Source of the DNA: JAJRPT01 sp964465945
GTDB lineage: Bacteria; Bacteroidota; Ignavibacteria; Kapaibacteriales; UBA2268
NCBI GenBank assembly: GCA_964465945.1
Contig: CAYXMM010000002.1
Location: 1-64,000, forward strand
Length of the DNA stretch: 64,000 bases
Direction: 5' to 3'
A model generated the notes under the pieces. The model saw only the letters and a program-made list of their open reading frames with translations, was not told where the DNA came from and ran no database searches. Position 1 is the first letter of the stretch; every line of letters starts with the position of its first letter. This document shows, piece by piece, positions 43,742 through 54,087 of the stretch. The translations under genes and the position numbers were made by a program.

Positions 43742-46700
43742 TTGAAAAGTATTAACTATAGTAAGTTTTATAATTTTTCAGATTTTTCGATGTTTGTGTT
43801 AGACCTCGAAGGTAACTTGCTCTCGGTGAATTATTACTTTTTGCAGACAACACATTATGAAGAAAAAGATATATTAAGTCAAAAACTTTCCGAGATAATT
43901 TTTAACTTAGACAAAGACATTTTTGAAAATGAGTTTCAAAAAGTAATTAATGGAAAAGAAAATCATTCATTTATAGCAAGAGTAGTTAAGAAAAATTCTA
44001 AGTTAATTTATTATGAATTTATTTTTAATGTAGATAATGAATCTAGTTTAATTTATACAACGGCAAAAGATGTAACTGGATATATTTTTAATAATAATTT
44101 ACTTCAAGAAATTGCATTAAGTATTCCTGGAACAATTTTTAAATTAAGAAGAACTAAAAATAAAAGTTACGTTTTTGATTTTATTAATAAAAATTTAGAA
44201 GATGTATTTAAGAAAGTTAAAGGCGATTCCTTAATTGAATTTTTGGATTTATTAGAGGAGGAATCTCAGTCTGAGTTTTTAGCAAATCTTGAAAATTCCG
44301 AAAGTAAATTATCAAATAAAAATTTTAAAATAAGGTTTAAAGATGAGCAAACTTTACAGGTAAACCTAAATCCTATAAGAAATAAAAAAGAAATTATCTT
44401 CTATGGCATTTTCTCAAATATTGATAATCGTTTTGATTTTATAAAAGATGATAAGCCGTATCACGAGATATACAAAGAAGAAACAGGATACTATATATAT
44501 AAGTTTGATAATTTTAATGTTAGTGATGATTATGAAAAACAAAAACAATCATTTTTAAATGGTAAAGTTGTTGAATGTAACGATGAGTTTGCAAAAATTA
44601 TATTATTTGACAATGCTAAACAAATCATTGGAAAGAAAGTCTCTGAAATTATCAAAAACGATGTCGCTATAAATGATTTTTTAAATGACTTAATTTCTCA
44701 TAATTATCAAGTGGTCAATAGGGTTTCTTTTAATAAAAGACTGAACCAGTATATGAGTTCAAAAATTGAAACTAAAATTGTAGGTAATAAAATTATTGAA
44801 CTTAAAGGTATTTTTGAAAACATTACGAGTATTGTTTCAAAACAAAAACAACTTGAAGTAGCGATCCAAAACTATAAAAACTCTTTTGATTATGCTCCTA
44901 TTGGAATTATGATTCATAATGATTCTGCAATAGTAGCATCAAATAAAGTGTTATTAGAATATTTAGAAACTACCGAAAAAGAATTTATAGGTCAATTCCC
45001 AACTCATTTTGTCACTCAAAAATCTTTACCAAAAGTACAAACAATAATTGAAAACTATAAAAATAATAATTTCACTTCCGATTCTATAATTATTTCAGTT
45101 AAAACAGCTAAAGGTAATATAAAAGAATTTCAAGCTACACCTTGCCCTATAGAATATAATGATGAAAAATGTATTGAAGTAACCTTTGTAGATTTAACTG
45201 AAATAAACGAGATACATAATGAAAATTTAAAAAACAAAGAGCAATTAGCTTCAATTTTAGATAATACAAAGAATTACATTATAAGAGTTGATTCAAAAGG
45301 TAAATTCATTTACTGTAATAAAGCATATAAAGAAAGGATTGGTTTTGATGTAACAGGAACCTATTTTAATGAGAGGATTAACGATAAAGAAGTTAATAAA
45401 CTTGTTGATTTTGTTGCTAAATTACATAGTAGAACTAGTTTAAGCAAAGAACTTGTTGTAAACACTACTTACTCAAAAGGTAATCACATAAAGATTCAGT
45501 GGAATATGACCATCTTCTTTGAAAATGATGAATTAGTAATTCAAGGTATTGGAGAAGATATTACAGAAATTGAAGAGGTTAAATCTAATTTAGAATTAAG
45601 TAACCAAAAATATAAAATGGCAGCTCAAATTGCTAAAATTGCTTATTGGGAGTTCTATCCTAATACAAAAAGAGTAATTTGGTCGAATGAACTATATGAT
45701 TTACTTGGAATAAATAACGATGTAGTTGCTAATAGTGAAAGTTTTATGGCTCTATCACATCAAGATGATATTGATTTGTTTAAAAATCAAATAAAGCATT
45801 TGAATGATGAAAATGATGAGATTTGTTATAATCATAGAATGAAATCTAATGATGGAAATTATAAAATAATGGAAACAACAGTTAAAGTTCGATTTAATGA
45901 TGGAATAATATCAAATTATTTTGGAATTATTAGAGATATAACTGAGGATGTCGAAAAAAATGAATTAATTAAAAGGAATGAACTATTTTATCGTAAAACT
46001 ATAGATTCAGTAAGTGAGGGTATTATTCTTCAAGATAAAGATGATAAAGTGGTTTTACATAATTCAGCAGCTGAAACTATTTTAGGATTAACTTCAGGGC
46101 AGCTTCTTGGAATAGATTCTTATGACCTTTCATGGCGAGCTGTAGATATTAACGGGGAAGAACTTGATAGCTCAGGATATCCATCAGTTGTAACAAGGAA
46201 AACGGGTCAACCCGTTAGAAATTTTATTATGGGTGTGAAGAGAAATGAGAAGCAAATGGTTTGGGTATTAATTAATTCTGAGCCAGTGTCATTTAACAAT
46301 GATAATGTGATTGATGCAACTGTAACTTCATTCACAGATATTACAATGATGCTTACTTACCAAAAGCAATTAGTTGCTAAAGAAAATCAATTACGTGTTA
46401 TATTTAACTACTCTCCAAATGGTAAAATTATATGTGATAGTAATAACAAAATAATTTTAGTAAATAAATTTATTTTAAATTTATTAGAAATACCTGAGAA
46501 TCAATTGCTAGGAGTTAATTATGAAGATATTTTTACAGATAATAAAAATGAAAATGAATTACTACTTCAACTTTTAAACAAAAAAATCAAGTTTTATAAA
46601 ATTATAAGAGAATATGTAAATAAATTTAATGAGTTAAAATCTTTAGAATGCAGAACAACACTTATTTTTGATAATGATAATCAAGTAATTAATATTATAC

Positions 46701-48235
46701 ATATAATTAGCGATTTTACAGAGATAATAAATACAACAAATATCTTAAAAAGCAGAAATCTACTATTAAATACAATGGGATATTTATCTTCAACTGGCGC
46801 TTGGGAATACAATCTTGCTGATGAAAAATTTACTTGGACTGATTCCGTTTTAGATATATATGGTGTAACAGATGAAAATGAAATAAATACTGAATTTGAA
46901 GAGAAATTCTATCATCCCAATGACTATGCAAAAGTAAAAAAAATATTTGCAAATATAAAAAATTCGCCAAACGACTTTGATATTTCATATAGACTAATTG
47001 ATGCAAAAGGTGAAACCAAATCAATAAGATCTATTGGTAAAGTTGTATTCGATAAAAACAATCTTCCAATAAAAGTAATTGGTGTTATACAAGACATTAG
47101 CGATATGATTAAAAGAGAGAATGAAATTAGAAGTAAAAATATTAGTTTAACACAACTTAAATATGCTATTGATAGTTCAGCAATAGTCTCGTATTCAAAT
47201 ATAGATGGGACAATTATTGAAGTAAATAAAAAGTTTGAAGAAATTTATGGATTTAAAAAAGAAGAAGTAATAGGGCAAAAACATCAATTAGTATCCTCTG
47301 GATACCATTCAAAAGAGTTTTGGGAAGAATTCTGGCACTTCATTTCTAATGGAATAATTTGGACAGGTGAAATTTTAAATCGCAAGAAAAATGGTGATTT
47401 AATTTGGTTTAGTGCATTAATATTTCCTTTAAAAGATGAAAAGGGCAAAATCATGCAATATTTAGAAATCTTAACAGATATTTCATTAAATAAAAATTAT
47501 CAAGAAAATTTAGAAAAAACAGTTGAGGAAAGAACTTGTGCCTTAACAGAAGCAAATAATGAAAAAGATTTTATTCTACAAATGGTTAGTCATGATTTAA
47601 AGAATCCTTTAACTGGAATTTTACTTCAATCAGAAATAATCAAAAGATATGCAATGAAAAATGAAGATACTTTTGTTATTGAAAAGACTGAATACTTAAT
47701 TGAAAATACAAAAAGAATGAATCTTATTATAAATAATTTATTAGAATTTGAAGCGATTAAATCAAATCAAGATAAATTAATTCAAGATGTAAATTTAAAG
47801 ACATTAATCGCAAACATTTACAGTAGCTATAAAAATCGACTTTTAGTCAAAAATCAAAACTTAATTATTCAAGTTCCAAATTACGACATAATTGTCAAAA
47901 GTAATAAAGAATATTTATTTCAAATAATTGAAAATTTAGTTTCAAACGCTTCAAAATTCTCTCAAAAAGAAAAAAATATATACATAATGTTAGAAAAGTC
48001 AGAAGATGCTTGGGTTATTAAAATTAAAGATGAAGGACCAGGTATCGAAGATGAAGATAAAAACAAAGTTTTTAAAAAATTCACAAAACTCTCAAATAAA
48101 CCTACAAATGGAGAAGATTCGAGTGGTCTCGGATTATCTATTGTCAAGAAAATATGCGACTTACTCGGTCATCAAATTAGTTTTCAAACGCAAGTAAATA
48201 TAGGCACGATTTTTTCTATTTCTATTAAAGTTTAA
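43742..48235 (+). CDS. Giant soluble histidine kinase with about ten PAS domains
   Basis: 1497 residues from a TTG start; the first PAS domain begins near residue 15, so a later ATG (43790) would cut it. About ten PAS units follow, for example MFVLDLEGNLLSVN, APIGIMIHNDS, NYIIRVDSKGKFIYCN, SEGIILQDKDDKVVLHN, TGAWEYNLADEKFTWTD and IVSYSNIDGTIIEVNKKFEEIYGF. The kinase core has MVSHDLKNPLTG (His1284 as phospho-acceptor), IIENLVSNASKF (N box) and DEGPGIEDED/GLGLSIVKKI (G boxes). No membrane helix, no receiver domain. It lies 17 bp before a similar kinase. Confidence 0.95.
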   Translation: MKSINYSKFYNFSDFSMFVLDLEGNLLSVNYYFLQTTHYEEKDILSQKLSEIIFNLDKDIFENEFQKVINGKENHSFIARVVKKNSKLIYYEFIFNVDNESSLIYTTAKDVTGYIFNNNLLQEIALSIPGTIFKLRRTKNKSYVFDFINKNLEDVFKKVKGDSLIEFLDLLEEESQSEFLANLENSESKLSNKNFKIRFKDEQTLQVNLNPIRNKKEIIFYGIFSNIDNRFDFIKDDKPYHEIYKEETGYYIYKFDNFNVSDDYEKQKQSFLNGKVVECNDEFAKIILFDNAKQIIGKKVSEIIKNDVAINDFLNDLISHNYQVVNRVSFNKRLNQYMSSKIETKIVGNKIIELKGIFENITSIVSKQKQLEVAIQNYKNSFDYAPIGIMIHNDSAIVASNKVLLEYLETTEKEFIGQFPTHFVTQKSLPKVQTIIENYKNNNFTSDSIIISVKTAKGNIKEFQATPCPIEYNDEKCIEVTFVDLTEINEIHNENLKNKEQLASILDNTKNYIIRVDSKGKFIYCNKAYKERIGFDVTGTYFNERINDKEVNKLVDFVAKLHSRTSLSKELVVNTTYSKGNHIKIQWNMTIFFENDELVIQGIGEDITEIEEVKSNLELSNQKYKMAAQIAKIAYWEFYPNTKRVIWSNELYDLLGINNDVVANSESFMALSHQDDIDLFKNQIKHLNDENDEICYNHRMKSNDGNYKIMETTVKVRFNDGIISNYFGIIRDITEDVEKNELIKRNELFYRKTIDSVSEGIILQDKDDKVVLHNSAAETILGLTSGQLLGIDSYDLSWRAVDINGEELDSSGYPSVVTRKTGQPVRNFIMGVKRNEKQMVWVLINSEPVSFNNDNVIDATVTSFTDITMMLTYQKQLVAKENQLRVIFNYSPNGKIICDSNNKIILVNKFILNLLEIPENQLLGVNYEDIFTDNKNENELLLQLLNKKIKFYKIIREYVNKFNELKSLECRTTLIFDNDNQVINIIHIISDFTEIINTTNILKSRNLLLNTMGYLSSTGAWEYNLADEKFTWTDSVLDIYGVTDENEINTEFEEKFYHPNDYAKVKKIFANIKNSPNDFDISYRLIDAKGETKSIRSIGKVVFDKNNLPIKVIGVIQDISDMIKRENEIRSKNISLTQLKYAIDSSAIVSYSNIDGTIIEVNKKFEEIYGFKKEEVIGQKHQLVSSGYHSKEFWEEFWHFISNGIIWTGEILNRKKNGDLIWFSALIFPLKDEKGKIMQYLEILTDISLNKNYQENLEKTVEERTCALTEANNEKDFILQMVSHDLKNPLTGILLQSEIIKRYAMKNEDTFVIEKTEYLIENTKRMNLIINNLLEFEAIKSNQDKLIQDVNLKTLIANIYSSYKNRLLVKNQNLIIQVPNYDIIVKSNKEYLFQIIENLVSNASKFSQKEKNIYIMLEKSEDAWVIKIKDEGPGIEDEDKNKVFKKFTKLSNKPTNGEDSSGLGLSIVKKICDLLGHQISFQTQVNIGTIFSISIKV

Positions 48236-48252
48236 AATTATTTTAGAAATAG

Positions 48253-51200
48253 ATGAAAGATATTTTAGGACTCAATAATATTGATTTGAATCAGTATGTC
48301 AACTCTTTTACAAATTTTACAGAAATTGCCCTTTGGACTTATAAAGTTGAATATGATTTTTATGTTGGTGACGATATATCAGATTTTTTAAATTCTGTTT
48401 ATGAATCAAAGTTAGTTTTCACTAATGATTTTTTTGTAAAATTTAAAAAACTTGAAAGTTTAGAAGATGTTATTGGGAAGTCATTTAAAGAACTTGGTAT
48501 TTTTCCAAAAATAAAAATTGACAAGTTTCTTAGTGAAACTTATTTTAATAGCTTTCAAATTAAAAAATATTCCTTAGAGGGTACAATAAATGAGAATTTA
48601 TTAAGTATTGAATGTGATTTAAAATGTGTTTTTAATGATGACAATAAACTTGTTTTAGTGATGGGTTCTTTTATTGACAGGACTCAAGATTATAAAAATA
48701 GACAAGAAGTTGAAAATTTAAACAAGATATTAGTTGAGCAAAATAGCTTTTATAGTAGTAAAATTCAAGAGTTAGAGCAAGAGAAATCAAAAGTCGATAT
48801 AGAACAAGAGATGTATAAGGGGTTATTTTTTGAAAGTCCAACTCCAAAATTTATAATTCATCCATTAAATTTCACAATCTTACAAATCAATAATATAGCA
48901 TTAAATTTATTTGATGTTAGTTATGAAAAAAAGTTACAACTATTTGACTTAATTGACTCTACAAACTATGAAGAGTTGGCTGAGTATTTAAGGCAACATA
49001 ATGGTAAGCAATCTACAATTTTTAAAGGATTTACTAAGTCCACACAGAAAGAGTTATATTTAGAATTGAAAAGTGTTAGAGTTAAATTTGATGGAAATGA
49101 TGCAATTTTAGTACATTTAACTGATCTATCTGAACAAATTTACTTTTATGAGAAAGAATTTAAGCTTCAAGAGAAAATTAATTTGATGCGTAATACTTTA
49201 ATAGATACTCAAACAAGTTATAAGAATTTTATTGATGAGTCTCCTTATGGAGTGATAATAGTCCAAAATGAAGAAATTAAGTATGTAAATAAGATTAGTT
49301 TAGAGCAATTAGGTGCGAAATTCGAGGAAGAACTTATTGGAAAGAATATTTATAAATTTATTGATTCCAGTTATCATGAATTTGTGATTCAAAAGTTTGA
49401 AAGGGTATTGAGCGAGAGATTACATACCGAAGCCCTAAAAGAAAAATTAATTAGATTAAATGGTGAGAAATTTTTTAGTGAGATAATTACTTTTCCAACT
49501 CAATTCGATGGAAGCGATGCGGTTCAAATTCTATTCACAGATATTACTGAGAAAATTTATCAACAACAAGTTTTACTTGAGTCAGAAGAGAGATATCGCT
49601 CAATTTTTGAAAGTTCTTTTGATGCAATTTTAATTGCTGATTATGATGGAAAAATAACGGATAATAATAGTGCGGCTCTTAAACTATTCAAATATGATAG
49701 ACATAATTTAATTAATAAAAATATAAAGAATTTTCTTGTTAGTGATACTTATAGCTTTATTGAGGACCCTTTTTCTAAAATACTTAAAGAGGAAAAATTT
49801 GAAGGTAGATGTTTTGCTCGTGATAAAAATAAACGTGAATTTATTGTCGGAGTAAGTTTTGGTAGAATTGAACTTAATGGAAAAGAGAAAATTTATATAA
49901 GTATAAAAGACATTTCGACAGAGATATTGGCTGTAAATAAAATAAACGAAAGTAGAAAAGAAGCAATAGATATTATTGACAATATGACTATACCTGTTTC
50001 TATATCGGATTTTGATACGGGTGAGATTTTTTATTATTCGCATAAGTTTTATGAAGTTTTTGGAAAGAATATTATTAGTAGTGAATTTTCAACGTTTTCA
50101 CTATACAAAGATGAAAATGATGCGAAGTACCTAAGAAAATTATTGAATGATAATAAAAAGCTTAAGAACTTTGAAGTTGAGCTTGTAAATAAAGATGGGA
50201 ACATTATCGTTGCTCTTTTATCCTCAACAAGATTAAAATTTAGAGAGAAAGATGCCATATTAAGTGTGATTTTGGATATTACTGAGCGAAAGAAATATGA
50301 AGAAGATTTAAAAGATAAAGATAGATTATTAGAGGAGATGAGTTTTATTTCAAGAACAGGTGGGTGGGAATATAATATTGAAAGTGAAGAGTTGAAGTGG
50401 TCTGCTGAGACTTATAAAATTCATAACTTAGAGTTTGGTAACGAGTTAACTCCTGATTTTGCTATTTCGTTTTATCACCCTGATGATAAAAGTTTAATAA
50501 TTGATAGCTTTACAAATTTGTTACAATACTCAATTTCTTATGACATAGAATTAAGAATAAAACCAATAAACAAAGACTATATATGGGTTAGAACAATAGG
50601 GCATGCTATAAATAGTGGCGGTAAAATAAATAGGGTTTTTGGAACAATTCAAGATATAAATGAGAAAAAACTGAGGGAAATTAAGTTAAAAGAATATGCC
50701 GAAACTTTGATTCTTGCTTCAAGGGCTGCAAATTTTGGAGTGTTTGATTGGAATATTAATCAAAATAGGTTGAGCTGGGATGACAATATGTGGTCGCTAT
50801 TTGAATTGGAAAAGCAAGAAATTATTGATATTCAGTTCTGGCAAGATTGTGTAGCTGACGATGATAAACTTAGAATTAGTAATGAATTTATAAGTGCTTT
50901 GAAAAACAAGAGGGATTTTGAATTTGAATTTAGAATTTTGAATCAACATAATGAGATTAAGTATATTCAGACTTACGCTTATGTGGAATTTGATGCAGAT
51001 AAAACTAAAAGAATGGTGGGAGTGTGTTGGGATATAACAAAAGAGAAGATACAAGAAAACCAGATTAACGAAGCTTTAGAGAAATATGAAACTTTATATA
51101 ATAACTCGCCAGTAATGATGCACTCTATTGATAGCCAAGGGAGAATTTTATCGGTCAGTGATTATTGGTTAAAAAAACTTGGTTATTCAAGGGAAGAAGT

Positions 51201-52587
51201 AATTGGTAGGAAATCTACTGATTTTCATACTGAAAAATCTAAAAAATATGCGGAAGAGGTAGTTTTACCTCAGTATTACAAAACTGGAGTTACGAATTCC
51301 GCTGTTTATGAAATTGTAAAGAAAAATAAAAACGTTATTACAGTTGAACTCTCTGCAACAACAGAAACTGATGAAAATGGAAACTATGTAAGATCATTAG
51401 CTGTTATGGTTGATATAACAGATAAATTAAGAGCCGAAAAAGAAAGTGAACACAAAACAAATCGATTAATTGAATTTAGGAAAGCTCTTGATGCCTCTGC
51501 CTATGTAATGTTTACAAATATTGATTGCAAAATTAAATATGCAAACGATAATTTTCAAAAATTACTAGATTTAAATGCTGCAAAACTTCATAACTTACAG
51601 ATAGATAAACTATTTGACTTGAGTGAGACCAAATTTGAAATAAACAACTTCATAAACAAATTGAAAAAAGGAGAAACTTGGCAGGGTGATGTTAAACTTT
51701 CCAATACATTGGAAACTTGGTTAAAACTTACAGCAATACCACTTTATGATACAAATACTGAAAACTCGGAGGTTTTAATTATATCATTTGATATTACGAA
51801 GATTATTGAAGCAGAGAAATCAATGAAGAATATCAATAAAAATCTTGAACTAAGAGTTAATGAAAGGACTAAGGATTTAATTGCACTTAACAAAGAAAAA
51901 GATAATATCTTATCTATGGTTTCTCACGATTTGAAAAACCCAATTACAGGAATAATCCTTGCTACTGACATTATTAAGATGCAAGCAGATAAATATCAAG
52001 ATAATAAGTTAAAAGAAATTTCTGATAAAATTTCTAAAACTTCTTACAAAATGATTGATATTATTAAGAATTTGCTCGAACTCAACGCTGTTGAATCAGG
52101 AAAAATTCAAACTCAATTCTCTTATGTTGATTTAACAATAGTTTTAAATAATGTTGTTAGTGATGCACAATTAAATGCAAATGCCAAGCAACAAACTATA
52201 AGCATATTAAATAGTTTTGAGCAATACCCTGTCTATATCGATAGAAAATTATTGACTCAAATCTTAGATAACTTAGTTTCAAACGCAATAAAATTCACTC
52301 ACAAAGGGAAGAACATATATATCGAACTAATTGATGATGAAAATTATTATACTTTAATTGTTCAAGATGAAGGAGTGGGAATTTCAAAAGAAGATATTCC
52401 AAATATGTTCCATAAATTCTCAAAATTGAGTTCCAAGCCAACAGATGGGGAAGATTCTACTGGGTTAGGACTTTCTATTGTGAAGCAATTAGTTGAAATT
52501 ATGAATGGAACTATAAAGGTGGAAAGTGAAATAGGAGTTGGCACTAAATTTTACGTTAGGTTTAATAGACATCAGGCGAATTTTTAA
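48253..52587 (+). CDS. Second giant soluble PAS histidine kinase
   Basis: 1444 residues with about nine PAS units, for example YGVIIVQNEEIKYVNKISLEQLG, FDAILIADYDGKITDNNSAALKLF, TGGWEYNIESEELKWSAETY, FGVFDWNINQNRLSWDDNMW and MMHSIDSQGRILSVSDYWLKKLGYSREEVIG. The core has MVSHDLKNPITG (His1225), ILDNLVSNAIKF and DEGVGISKED/GLGLSIVKQL. No membrane helix or receiver domain. The core shares the long run between G boxes (KLSSKPTDGEDSTGLGLSIV) with the kinase before it, so the two are likely a tandem duplication that then diverged in the sensor part. Confidence 0.95.
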   Translation: MKDILGLNNIDLNQYVNSFTNFTEIALWTYKVEYDFYVGDDISDFLNSVYESKLVFTNDFFVKFKKLESLEDVIGKSFKELGIFPKIKIDKFLSETYFNSFQIKKYSLEGTINENLLSIECDLKCVFNDDNKLVLVMGSFIDRTQDYKNRQEVENLNKILVEQNSFYSSKIQELEQEKSKVDIEQEMYKGLFFESPTPKFIIHPLNFTILQINNIALNLFDVSYEKKLQLFDLIDSTNYEELAEYLRQHNGKQSTIFKGFTKSTQKELYLELKSVRVKFDGNDAILVHLTDLSEQIYFYEKEFKLQEKINLMRNTLIDTQTSYKNFIDESPYGVIIVQNEEIKYVNKISLEQLGAKFEEELIGKNIYKFIDSSYHEFVIQKFERVLSERLHTEALKEKLIRLNGEKFFSEIITFPTQFDGSDAVQILFTDITEKIYQQQVLLESEERYRSIFESSFDAILIADYDGKITDNNSAALKLFKYDRHNLINKNIKNFLVSDTYSFIEDPFSKILKEEKFEGRCFARDKNKREFIVGVSFGRIELNGKEKIYISIKDISTEILAVNKINESRKEAIDIIDNMTIPVSISDFDTGEIFYYSHKFYEVFGKNIISSEFSTFSLYKDENDAKYLRKLLNDNKKLKNFEVELVNKDGNIIVALLSSTRLKFREKDAILSVILDITERKKYEEDLKDKDRLLEEMSFISRTGGWEYNIESEELKWSAETYKIHNLEFGNELTPDFAISFYHPDDKSLIIDSFTNLLQYSISYDIELRIKPINKDYIWVRTIGHAINSGGKINRVFGTIQDINEKKLREIKLKEYAETLILASRAANFGVFDWNINQNRLSWDDNMWSLFELEKQEIIDIQFWQDCVADDDKLRISNEFISALKNKRDFEFEFRILNQHNEIKYIQTYAYVEFDADKTKRMVGVCWDITKEKIQENQINEALEKYETLYNNSPVMMHSIDSQGRILSVSDYWLKKLGYSREEVIGRKSTDFHTEKSKKYAEEVVLPQYYKTGVTNSAVYEIVKKNKNVITVELSATTETDENGNYVRSLAVMVDITDKLRAEKESEHKTNRLIEFRKALDASAYVMFTNIDCKIKYANDNFQKLLDLNAAKLHNLQIDKLFDLSETKFEINNFINKLKKGETWQGDVKLSNTLETWLKLTAIPLYDTNTENSEVLIISFDITKIIEAEKSMKNINKNLELRVNERTKDLIALNKEKDNILSMVSHDLKNPITGIILATDIIKMQADKYQDNKLKEISDKISKTSYKMIDIIKNLLELNAVESGKIQTQFSYVDLTIVLNNVVSDAQLNANAKQQTISILNSFEQYPVYIDRKLLTQILDNLVSNAIKFTHKGKNIYIELIDDENYYTLIVQDEGVGISKEDIPNMFHKFSKLSSKPTDGEDSTGLGLSIVKQLVEIMNGTIKVESEIGVGTKFYVRFNRHQANF

Positions 52588-53637
52588 ATGAAAAAGTTTT
52601 CTAAAATAAAGCGAAAAGATATAAGTCCAGGTGAATTTATTTATGTGGGTCCTACTCGGAGTATTCCAACTTCAATGCAGCTATTTTCATATAATGAATC
52701 TAATTATGTTGAAGAAAATCCTTATATCTTAAATGACAAACTATTTTTAGAAAATCACATAAGTTGGTTGAACGTTCACGGTATTCACAATGTCGATTTA
52801 GTAAAGAAAATCGCAAATAAAATCGGGTTAAATTCTTTGAACTTGCAGGACTTATTGAATACACACGAAAGACCTAAAATTGAAGAAAATGAAAATTATA
52901 TCTTTTTTACAACTAAGTCTATATCAAGTAATGTAGAAACAGAGTTTAGTTCAGAGCAAATTACGTTTGTATTAGGCAATGACTTCATAGTCTCATTCCA
53001 AGAAAAACCAGCAAGTTTGTATGAACATATTAGACTAAGAATAAGAGACAATTTAGGAATTGTTCGTAAGAAAAGAGCTGATTATTTATTGTTTTTGTTA
53101 TTAGATGCAATTATAGATAACTATTATGTAGCGATGGATAAAATTGCCGATAAGATTGCCAAATTAGAAGAAAAAGTATTAAATAATCCCGATGATAACT
53201 TTTTAATTCAAGTTGAAAAAGTAAAAAACGAGGTCAATTTTATAAAAAGTCAAGTTCAGCCATTAAAAGATTCTGTTATCCGATTAGATAAAGCAAATCC
53301 TAAATTTATCGATAGTAATAATACTCCATACTTTTCTGACTTAAAAGATAGCACATTAAGTTTATTAGATTATTTAGAACAATCTAAAAATTCTCTTAAT
53401 GGTATTACAAATATTTACCTTTCAACACTAAGCAATAAAATGAATAGTACTATGAAATTGCTAACTGTGATTTCAACTATTTTCATTCCATTAACGTTTA
53501 TTGTTGGAGTTTATGGAATGAATTTCGATTATATGCCTGAGCTAAAATACCATTATGGCTATCCTGTTGCAATGATAACAATGTTATTGATATCAGTTGG
53601 AATGGCAATCTACTTTAAAAAGAAGAAATTCTTATGA
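52588..53637 (+). CDS. corA: CorA-type magnesium/cobalt transporter
   Basis: 349 residues. A cytoplasmic alpha/beta funnel is followed by two C-terminal helices: LLTVISTIFIPLTFIVGVYGMNF with the GMN selectivity motif, and PVAMITMLLISVGMAIYFKKKKFL. The ATG begins directly after the stop of the second kinase, so translation is coupled. The next gene (RimB-like) overlaps its end by 4 bp. It imports Mg2+ or related divalent cations. Confidence 0.96.
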   Translation: MKKFSKIKRKDISPGEFIYVGPTRSIPTSMQLFSYNESNYVEENPYILNDKLFLENHISWLNVHGIHNVDLVKKIANKIGLNSLNLQDLLNTHERPKIEENENYIFFTTKSISSNVETEFSSEQITFVLGNDFIVSFQEKPASLYEHIRLRIRDNLGIVRKKRADYLLFLLLDAIIDNYYVAMDKIADKIAKLEEKVLNNPDDNFLIQVEKVKNEVNFIKSQVQPLKDSVIRLDKANPKFIDSNNTPYFSDLKDSTLSLLDYLEQSKNSLNGITNIYLSTLSNKMNSTMKLLTVISTIFIPLTFIVGVYGMNFDYMPELKYHYGYPVAMITMLLISVGMAIYFKKKKFL

Positions 53638-54080
53638 GAAAGAAACAATTAATAACTATTGGTCGAATAGATAATATAGATTTCCCTGAATTGGGATTGA
53701 CAAGTATAGGTTGTAAAATTGACACAGGGGCTTACACTTCATCTATTCATTGTCATAGAGTTCAATTAAAAGAAAAAGACGGAAAGGAATTTTTAACTTT
53801 TAAGTTGCTTGACCCTAAACATCCTGATTATCAAAAAAAAGATTATGAAATTTACGATTTTAAAGAAAAAAGAGTTCGTTCATCAAACGGACAACTGCAA
53901 TATAGATACCTTATTAAGACCTCAGTAATCATCTTCGGAAAGAAGTATAAGACTGAATTTACATTAACTGATAGAGGAAAAATGAAATACCCAATTCTTA
54001 TCGGAAGAAAATTATTAAATAAAAATTTTGTCGTTGATGTTTCTAAACTTAATTTGTCTTTAAAATCTAAACAAAAATAA
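53634..54080 (+). CDS. rimB: RimB-like retropepsin-fold protease
   Basis: 148 residues. IGCKIDTGAYTSSIHCHRV holds the DTGA motif of aspartic retropepsin-like folds; EFTLTDRGKMKYPILIGRKLLNKNFVVDVSK is the conserved second half. The family (formerly called ATP-dependent zinc protease, DUF785) is known to pair with RimK, trimming or modifying the glutamate tail that RimK adds to ribosomal protein S6. The gene starts within the end of corA and lies 7 bp before rimK, which supports this role. Confidence 0.88.
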   Translation: MRKKQLITIGRIDNIDFPELGLTSIGCKIDTGAYTSSIHCHRVQLKEKDGKEFLTFKLLDPKHPDYQKKDYEIYDFKEKRVRSSNGQLQYRYLIKTSVIIFGKKYKTEFTLTDRGKMKYPILIGRKLLNKNFVVDVSKLNLSLKSKQK

Positions 54081-54087
54081 AAAATAT

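Noticed and set aside
49708..50043. Open frame of 111 codons antisense to the second PAS kinase
   Set aside because: It is low in complexity, rich in Ile, Phe, Tyr and Lys from reversed AT-rich codons, and lies wholly within a well-supported gene.
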